Source of the DNA: Marasmius tenuissimus
Taxonomy: Eukaryota; Basidiomycota; Agaricomycetes; Agaricales; Marasmiaceae
Length of the DNA stretch: 64,000 nucleotides
Assembly: GCA_029532415.1 (NCBI GenBank)
Contig: JAQOTA010000071.1
Span: 620,001 to 684,000, forward strand
Direction of reading: 5' to 3'
Positions within the stretch are counted from its first letter, which is position 1; each line of letters starts with the position of its first letter. The position numbers and the translations under genes are program-made. Below the pieces are notes generated by a model. That model had not been told where the DNA came from. It did no database searches and saw only the letters and a program-made list of their open reading frames with translations. Below, piece after piece: positions 56,605 to 64,000 of this stretch.

Positions 56605-58914
56605 ATGCTTTCAATCTGGTTTGGCCTGTTTTGCCTTGGATTGCTGCTAATTCTTCAAAGGCGATGGAAGTTCAATCAGCTGCGTGCACGTATGCCCCCA
56701 GGTCCCCCCGGCGGCCTATTAGGAGATAACCGTCTTGATATATCGAGGAAAGCGCCCTGGAAGACCTTCAAGCAATGGAACGATCTTTACGGACCCGTTG
56801 CATCGTTCTTTCTGGGTTCAAGGCCCACAATTGGTGAGTGATTCTTGCCACTCATGTCATACATGAGCTCATACAATTGTCTATACTCTAGTATTGGGCA
56901 CTGTTGAAGCGGCAACCGACCTTCTGGAGAAGCGGGGAGACATATATTCTAGTCGGCCGCCCAATAAATTGGTGTAAGTGAGCTCCGAGCCGCAGCGGGA
57001 TACCTTTTGATAATACCGCAGCAACGACGTTTATACGCATGGTATGAGGGGTATTGGGATGCCTTATGGTCAAAAGTGGCGCCGGTGGAGGACTGTGAGT
57101 CTCAATAACGAACGATCAACTGTGATGCTAATGCGAAGATGTACCATAGCTCCAGCAATCAGCGCTGAGCATACAAGGGTCCGCGAATTATCGTCCGTTA
57201 CAAACGCTAGAATCGTCTATATTTCTCAAAGACGTCTTGGGTGCCGGAGATTCTGAGGAGATCCAGTCGTACATGAAGAGGTCTAGTCTATTTACAGTTT
57301 ACGGCCATCAGGCTACTCAATTCACCCTTAGATTCGCGATATCGGTCACTATCTGTGTTGCCTATGGACGCCGTATTGAACGCCTGGATGACAATTTTGT
57401 CGTCGCAAATCAGCAAGTCGAAAGCTGTCAGTAAACCATATTCACTCATCGGAGTCTCCCCCGTTGACCCTTTCCAAACAGTCTTCCTGAAGTACGTCTT
57501 TATACGAATAAGAGTGTCGCACTTCACCGTCTCATGTGCTTCTCTGAAACAGACTTACGTATGTTCACTCGGTTGGAAAATTTTGTGAAGAAACACATCT
57601 AATCCACTCAAAGAATGCCAGGGCAAATCGTTGACTTGGTAAGGAATATGAGCCCACCTATGTCTTCGTCATCGACTCCTAATGAGCGATACCACAGCTC
57701 CCCTTCCTCTGGTATTTACCAGTAAGTGCTCAAACTACATACGCGTTTTTGAAGATGGCTGGACTTTCAATTCAAGCGGCCTCTCCAATGGTTCCGTTAC
57801 GAGGTTGATCGGCAACGAGAGTACGCCACGCGAGTGTTCACAACGGCCCTTGAGGCCGTGAAGTCGCAGATTGCTCAAGACACCGCTCAACCATCAATGG
57901 CGACGCACGCACTTCAAAAGCAAGAAGAATTTGGCATGAACGATACGGAAATTGCCTACGCTCTCTCTGCTCCTTGGTCGGCTGGGGTTAGCACAGTGAG
58001 TGGATGTTCGTGTTCTCGGTTTGAGAGATGCATACCCTTCTGTCTAGACGTTAGCCGCCATAGAGGTAGCCATCCGTAAGTTGAGTGAACTCGTATTGCT
58101 TCGCGCTGTCTGAATTCTGTCACAGTGGCGATGCTCTATAATCCAGATGTGATGCGCAAAGCTCAAGCCGAGCTTGATCGCGCGGTGGGTCGGACAAGAA
58201 TACCTGATTTCCGCGATTTCGATGCGTTACCCTACCTCCAAGCAGTGATCAAAGAGGCCCTGAGGTACGCGAATAGATCATGCTCGTGCCAGAAGGCGGC
58301 AATCGAATTGACATTCACAGGTGGAGGCCTATTGCACACGTTGGTTTCCCGCACGCCGTGATTCAAGATGACGAGTACAAGGGAATGTTCATACCGAAAG
58401 GAAGCACTGTCATCGCCAACATCCAGTATTGCTGAATCATTCCTCGATTCATCTCTCCCCCTCTGATCATTCGCGTTTCTACAGCACAATAACTTCCGAC
58501 CCAGCGGTCTTTCCGGACCCAGACCTATTCAAACCCGAGAGGTTTTTGGAAAGCAGTGATCCACGACTCACCAATTACAACCTTTCTTTTGGTTTCGGGC
58601 GCAGAATTTGCCCTGGAATGCATATCGCACAGCAGTCCATGTTCATCGTCCTTGCGAGGTACGTGCCAAGTCCTTCATTTGTATGGAAAGGCTCTCATGC
58701 ATTGACTAGGATTTTATGGGCGTTTGATATCGTACCTGTGTTGGGCATGGATGGGAAACCTGATATCCAGCCAAGCGACGACTTCACACCTGGGATTGTC
58801 AGTCGCCCGGCTAACCTCAAGTACCGGCTTACCCTTCGCCATCACGGAGCACAAGAGTTGATCATGCTTGAGTGTGAGAGGGCTGAGACGGAGTTATCTG
58901 CGTGGACATCTTAA
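56605..58914 (+). CDS. Cytochrome P450 monooxygenase, possible frame break
   Basis: Microsomal P450: N-terminal anchor (MLSIWFGLFCLGLLLILQRR), Pro-rich hinge (MPPGPPGGLLGDNRLD), the C-helix motif (YGQKWRRWRT), ExxR in VIKEALRWRPIAHVG, a PERF-type motif in LFKPERFLE, and the heme loop FGFGRRICPG with the ligand Cys (about 58,590-58,620). It resembles the large Agaricomycete P450 groups (CYP5144/5150-like) that oxidise diverse xenobiotics or secondary metabolites. The I-helix reads SAGVSTTLAAIE, lacking the usual acidic residue before Thr. About ten introns. Exons around 57,428-57,740 are hard to join: MPGQIVDL and LPFLWYLP are clear, but the next exon (WLDFQFKRPLQWFRYEVDRQ) is one base out of frame across an apparent 33-nt gap. 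It could be a lost allele, an unusual intron or a consensus error. Confidence 0.75.
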
Positions 58915-59659
58915 GCTAAGGGCGTTGGCTTCAATGCGTATCTTCGTGTACCGTTTCAACCAATCATCGGATCTCTATCAATAACCTTTACCACGGATGT
59001 TTTGCTGAGTACCTGCCCAGCGCTTCCGCGTCACTCGCGATCCATATACCTACTGGTAGGCTAACCGAGAGACGAGCCCTTCGACTTGAGCCTCTTTCGA
59101 TCTTCCAGGCTCGCTGACTCCTCCTGTGTTCTCAAGGCATCAGAAGCTCACCCGCAATTCCGGAATTGGGCCGGAGCAGGCGTAGGAGGTTTGAGATGTT
59201 TTTACCTGTGTTCGTTGAACCGTGCGAACCAACTAACAAAACTTCACATCACGGTGGGAGCGCTTTGTACTCTCTTTTCCTTGACACATACTCACTTGCG
59301 GAATGTCTTTCCAAGTCGGGGGAATACCCTCGATGCGGTTGGACTCGAATTATTCCCACCCTAAATTTGACTGTCGTCGTAATGCTTGTGAGGAACCTTG
59401 GATATAATCCAGAATAGGTACCTTTTCTTAACCTACTCTACAATGTAATGTCTCCCTCGACGATTGGTCTGTCGTGAGTCGTTTTTGCGATCCCACCCTC
59501 TGTGTTGACACCGCCGAGGACCTCACTGGGAAACAGGCTCTTTTCTGAGATGCGCTCTCACCACTCTGCGGCCTGACATAAATTGGCAGGACTCTGGAGC
59601 GTGGCCACTGACCCTCAGTCCTGTGCCCTCAAGACCTCCCTGTCAGCTAGTCCTTCGCA
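58915..59659. other. Intergenic P450 - small secreted protein
   Basis: No gene supported in about 745 bp; open frames at 59086-59417 have no recognisable content. Confidence 0.55.
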
Positions 59660-60392
59660 ATGTTGTTCCGCTCGGTTTTGTCCCTCGCTTGTCTCACGGC
59701 TGTTCTAGCCAACCCTCTCGAACCTCGTCAGAACACGAACACGAACGATCAAATCAATGATATCGTGGATGCACTCGACATGCAGGTTCACGTCAATATT
59801 CCCAACATTCGTAGGTAATTCCACTTGGTTATGACGGAGCCATGCTAACTCGCAGTCGTTCTGACCTGACTCAGAAATGATACAAGCCCGCCACACAGTC
59901 AGCGACGATACTATCGGTCCTGAAATCGAGGACTTGGTCACCGCGTACAACACGACTGCCGAAGCGCTTCTGGCTACTCCAGTCAGCTCCGGGAACAACG
60001 ACACCTTCCCGCGAAACGACGATATCGGTGTGACGTTCTCTACAGCCCTTCAGTGAGTAGCATCGAGCGACTTGCACTGGCTCTTGTATCCCTAGTGCTA
60101 ACACGGCGTGACCGCAGATTGACCGCCTCGGGGCTTTCTGGTCTCAGTAATAATACTGTACCGAACCTCCAGCAGATGTTCGACGAACTTGATCCCCAGA
60201 TCGCTGCAGCCGTCAATGCGCTTAACCGCACCCTTCCTGGAAGCGCCGACCTTGTTCACATCATGTAGGTCTTCCGTGATACCCTCACTTCAATCCTCCT
60301 CGCTAACTCGATCGCTCCCAAGGATGCTTGACGCGAGGCAGTTCCTCCAAAGGGAGGGCATGGACGAGGCCCTTGCAGCCCTTGGATTCTAA
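59660..60392 (+). CDS. Small secreted protein (HsbA-like helical type)
   Basis: Exons 59660-59810, 59875-60052, 60118-60264 and 60323-60392 join to 181 aa. A signal peptide (MLFRSVLSLACLTAVLANP) is followed by a helical, Cys-free mature part (QINDIVDALDMQVHVNIPNI, ARHTVSDDTIGPEIEDLVTA, LTASGLSGLS). N-glycosylation sequons are present (YNTTAEAL, NNDTFP, LNRTLPGS). The C terminus ends LDARQFLQREGMDEALAALGF. Length and helical pattern resemble secreted hydrophobic-surface-binding (HsbA-like) proteins common in Agaricomycetes. Function is unknown: candidate surface-binding protein or effector-like small secreted protein. The frame is intact and all splice sites are canonical. Confidence 0.7.
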
Positions 60393-60674
60393 TGGGAGTT
60401 GTCGAAGAAGACATTCAAATTCTAGAACGTGTTCCCATTCGAATACTTCAGTAGTCGCGTCAGAATTATTTATGTCAACCAGTATCCACATTCCGTGTTT
60501 CTCCCATCTAGCCAATAAATATTATTACACATGTTTGTGCACTTAGAGCTCTACAATTTACACGCCCATGGCCTCCATTAATAGGCGGGAGACCACGGCC
60601 AGAGGACGGGAACGGTCCTAAAAAGGGCATCAATTCGATATACTCGAGGGAAGGCGTAGGGAGAGAATTAATTC

Positions 60675-61780
60675 TTACTGCTTGTGTCGCAGCCACTCGG
60701 GGTCGTTAGCGAACTTGTTGTTGTTCGCGTTCTCGATCAGAGGGATGCCAGAAACCTGTTTCCCCTCGGATGAGCACACCTACTCAAGTAGAGGAGATAT
60801 ACCACCCACTTTATTGAGAATGAAGTACGTGAAAAGAGGACTTATCGCGGAGACCGCGACAGCTGCTCTTGGAGATCCGGAGGCTTGAAGTCCTCGCGTT
60901 GATAGCAGCCAAAGTCCAGTCCAGATGCCTATCTCTCCCAAATAACTAAAGAGGGTTGAAATTGAGGCGATTTCAGCAATCATCTAAAGAATATAGCTCA
61001 CTTGGGATGTCGGCTGATACTCCAAACTCCGCTCTTAATGAACTTTTCCGAGTGTTTCTTGAGATTCTTTTCCCGTTTCCACTTTGACTTTTGATAATCG
61101 GCAAGGGCTTCGAGCAGGAATGAGCCGGCAAAGATACCGAACCCAAGGTAATCACGGAAAGATAGAGCAGGATGGAGTCGGGGAGGGACCGCATTGCTCA
61201 GATAAACCGGCATGCCGACGAGGAAAGTCCAGACCCCTAGTACCGTCCGCCGTTGAGCGGGGCAATGATATGCAGCCAAGGACCAGGCACGTACCTTGTA
61301 TCATCCATGAAGTGGTGAAGCGGGCCGGCCTGCGTTTGATTCGATCGAATCTCGAATCACCCCCGGATTGCAAGGCTCTCTGAGATCGCTTTAGTAGATA
61401 CTCACAAAGTATTCACATGGAGTATATCACCTGGAACAAGAATAGCCCGAGCCTAGAGGTCCAAAATGCGAGAGAGCTAGTCAACAGCAGCTGACGAGGA
61501 GCGAGATTTGAGAGAGAAGGAAGGGGAAGCAGCTTTCCAGCTTCGAAGCTAGCACGAAGAGTCGGATAGTACACCGATACGAAGGTGGTTGTAAGGAAAC
61601 CTATGGTGCCGCCCAGGTCATAACATCTGTCGTCTTGCAAGGGCACGAATATCGACGCAAATACTGCGCGAGTGAACGGTTTGAATTGATAATTTAGAGC
61701 GTAATATGAATAGGCAACTCACTGGCTTGAACCGTTAAAGAGGTCGCCAACGGAGGAATCAATTTGGAGAATATGGCCAT
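60675..61780 (-). CDS. DUF1295 membrane protein (steroid-reductase/ICMT-like fold)
   Basis: The start ATG 61780-61778 gives MAIFSKLIPPLATSLTVQA; after an intron IFASIFVPLQDDRCYDLGG follows. Several hydrophobic helices are visible (LGGTIGFLTTTFVSVY; LLLTSSLAFWTSRLGLFLFQ; LSFRDYLGFGIFAGSFLLEA). The conserved C-terminal catalytic-type region is present: ADYQKSKWKREKNLKKHSEK, GVWSISRHPNYLGEIGIWTG and a final segment with NNKFANDPEWLRHKQ. DUF1295 proteins share the fold of steroid 5-alpha-reductases and isoprenylcysteine methyltransferases; the SRHPNYxGE motif binds the cofactor in relatives. Predicted ER membrane protein with a reductase-like role; substrate unknown. The stop TAA is at 60677-60675. 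The frame appears intact. Confidence 0.82.
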
Positions 61781-62323
61781 AATAGACTCGCGAGAAAGGG
61801 TTCAGGGCTGAGAAAGGTGTTCCCTGTCACGCGTGACGCTGCAACGTGTCGGAGTGAGTCGGAGCTTGAAAAATAAGAATTGAGACTAGCGCAGAGGAGT
61901 TTTCGGGCTCGTCATCGACAGCAACGAGCTCGACAAGAAGGTTATTGAGCTGCGGTCGTGCTTAACAGGAGGCCTACTGACTGTCTTTCATCGGGTGCGG
62001 CAATTTTTGGAGACCCTGCGCAATTTTTCATTCACTCTGGCGAGTTATTTTCCTCTTTATTTTCGATAAAATATGTTTATATCCGTCACCCATCTTCAGG
62101 TCACAACTGGCGAACCTGACATAAATCAGCGAGATTTCAGGCTTCTCCAGCGACAGATATCTCGAAATATATTGCTCTACCCAGCACTTTCCGAATTGAA
62201 CGGTGTGAACATCTTCGACATTGCGAGAGCGACACCGTGGTGCGGTCAATCGTGATCTCTTACAGAAGAAGATCAGAGGAACAACTGGAGAAGACTGTCC
62301 AAAAACAAACCTCGGGATCTTCT
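61781..62323. other. Divergent promoter DUF1295 / AT-hook gene
   Basis: No gene supported. A small direct repeat of a CAATTTTT core occurs near 62,002 and 62,020. Confidence 0.5.
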
Positions 62324-64000
62324 ATGGATAATCCTCAGCATTATCAACCTCTTTCCCATGCACTCCATCCACCACTTGCAAGCCCTGGTCTGCAGCCAGC
62401 GACAATATACCCAACCCAACATGTGTATCGTCTCAAGCCCGTCAACCATCACGACGAGGACGATGGCTCAGATGACAATGACGAAGGGGCCGTTCACGAC
62501 CTGATAGACCCTCACGACAACGACAGCAATCCGCCTTCACCCAATACGAGACCACCCGGGTATCTGTGCTTTCGAATAGCCGCATGAAACGTGTTCACTG
62601 ACGTCCAGAATGTTCAGCTCAACCGATGTGCAACGAGCGCAACCTACCCTTCCTGCCCCTCCAGAGCCAGAACCTAGGCGTCGACCGGGTCGTCCCCGTG
62701 GCTCCAAGAACAGGAAGAATCGCAACAATACGGTCAACACCACTACAACGAACCCACCAGCTCCTGCAAAAAACCCTCAATATGGTGGGCAACCCCCGCC
62801 GCAAGCTTCCAATCCGCCCCAGTTACCGGAAGTCAATGCTTCAAACCAGCAATACTATGAATTTCAATGGCGTGTCCTCAATCTGTGTGCGGAATTCTAC
62901 GGTGCGGCTGAGGAGCTGGTCGTGAGTACTCACGCTTGTTTTCAAGGGGAACTCTACTAAACAACACCATAGAAAGCGACTCCCCCTCTCGTAATCGCCC
63001 AATGCTACCAAATGGGCCCCAGTAGCAAGGTCGACCCCATCAACTTACTCAACGAAGCCAAGCGGAACTGCGACTCCCTTGTGAGTTTTTATTCCGCCCC
63101 AGCTTGCCAGGCAACTGACAGCTTTTCTGCAGCTCGCAAATCCGTCGTTGCTTATTACTTCTCCTCCTCCTCCTATGTATCCCTCTGCGCCATCCTTGTA
63201 TCATTCACCTCAACCCGTCGGTACCTCAACATCGGCCACTGCAGCCCCTCCAACCGTGATCAGCCAACCTCAGTCTTTCGTCGTCTCCATGAGTGGACCT
63301 CCACCTCAATATCCGGTATACGCTCCACCTCCATCCGGACAATATCCAGCGACCTCATATTACCAGTACCCGTACGGACATACCTACTATCCGCCTCCTG
63401 TGGCAGCGCAGGCCCCTCCCCCGCCGGCTGCCGCTGCTCCTGCCCCGTCGAACAATGCTGCAGCTGGTCCGTCTGGGAGCACCTCATCTGGTGCTTGGTC
63501 TGATGATGAAGTCGAGCGGCTGAGGAAACTTCACGATGAAAGTAAAGCGAGTGGTGCGATTGGAGATGCAATTTGGGATTCCGTAGTAAGTAAGTGGGGC
63601 AAAACACGGTCAAGGTGAATATTCGTTGTGAATTCAAATTTATGACTGTTGCCTGATCTCTCGTCTTCAGACACCAAATCCTGATAAAGGCGACTCAAAT
63701 AGGGCTGAAAGAGAGCAGCACGACTTCTCGAGGCGTTAAAAGGCGACGTGAAACAGAGTCCGGTGAAGCCGGTAGTCCCGTCGCACCCCCACCCCCTCCC
63801 CAGCCAACTGTTTCGTCCGCTCCTCCTGCAAGTGCTGTGACGGCCTCTTCCTCACCTGCACAAAGTGCTTCGGCGTCTACCCCTGTGGCTTCCCCTTCCA
63901 TTCAACATGAAGCACGACCCCCGTCCAAACCACCGTCGGTCTCTGTGACCCCTGCGCCCACGACGGCAGCCAACCTTCCCTGGCCGATGCCCACTGTCGC
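62324..64000 (+). CDS. AT-hook and Myb/SANT-like DNA-binding protein, 3' end outside window
   Basis: Start ATG 62324 (MDNPQHYQPLSHALHPPLAS); exon 1 ends at 62559 and exon 2 starts at 62609, in frame. An acidic stretch (HHDEDDGSDDNDEGAVHDL) is followed by a classic AT-hook (RRRPGRPRGSKNRKNRNN, about residue 97), which binds the AT minor groove. A helical block follows (YYEFQWRVLNLCAEFYGAAE), then a Pro/Tyr-rich linker. The next region resembles a Myb/SANT-type DNA-binding unit (WSDDEVERLRKLHDESKASG, WDSVVSKWGKTRSRHQILIK, ending in GVKRRRE). After a short intron the frame stays open with a Pro/Ser/Ala-rich tail to the window end. Likely a nuclear chromatin or transcription regulator. An in-frame upstream ATG exists at 62237. 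I know similar proteins only as uncharacterised Agaricomycete genes. Confidence 0.7.

Overview
The window is nuclear DNA of a filamentous basidiomycete, almost certainly an Agaricomycete. Genes are cut by many introns of about 45-65 nt with GT..AG ends. Several families typical of or expanded in Agaricomycetes are present: a Plavaka-type DNA transposase, a FunK1 kinase relic and membrane-anchored GH76-like proteins. The genome is compact, with spliced genes on both strands and mostly short intergenic gaps. No rRNA, tRNA or CRISPR array could be supported.

Layout. 1-10,100 is a mobile, repeat-rich block: two minus-strand accessory genes (one running off the left edge, one with a KOW-like segment), a 95-bp-arm inverted repeat, a degraded FunK1-type kinase, and an apparently intact Plavaka transposase gene followed by a GTACA array with a period of about 30 bp. 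Three copies of one 5' leader, each ending in an intron donor, stand in front of three unrelated reading frames. 10,500-17,200 holds two tandem minus-strand GH76-like genes with identical exon architecture, including 4-, 12- and 14-nt microexons.

17,200-31,800 is mainly core genome: RTC1/WDR24 (SEA/GATOR2 complex), a small C2HC-type unknown, SPT2, a ZIFL-like MFS transporter and an unknown disordered protein. 31,800-35,300 is gene-poor and contains a broken GH76 fragment. 35,300-41,750 is a divergent pair, an NCS1-type nucleobase/hydantoin permease and a hydantoinase/oxoprolinase-DUF917 fusion, sharing a promoter rich in GATA-factor motifs; it looks like a small nitrogen-scavenging module.

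42,000-64,000 returns to mostly housekeeping genes: a SUR7/PalI-like membrane protein, SEC9 (t-SNARE), MEX67 (mRNA export), an ankyrin-repeat protein, VPS39/VAM6 (HOPS), a P450, a small secreted protein, a DUF1295 membrane protein, and an AT-hook/Myb-like gene cut by the right edge.

Three otherwise well-conserved genes (RTC1, the MFS transporter, the P450) show a local reading-frame break of about one base. That may mean recent gene loss or residual consensus errors in the assembly. The most unusual signals are the shared leader with hairpin-bearing intron, the phased GTACA array and the paired microexons of the GH76 duplicates.
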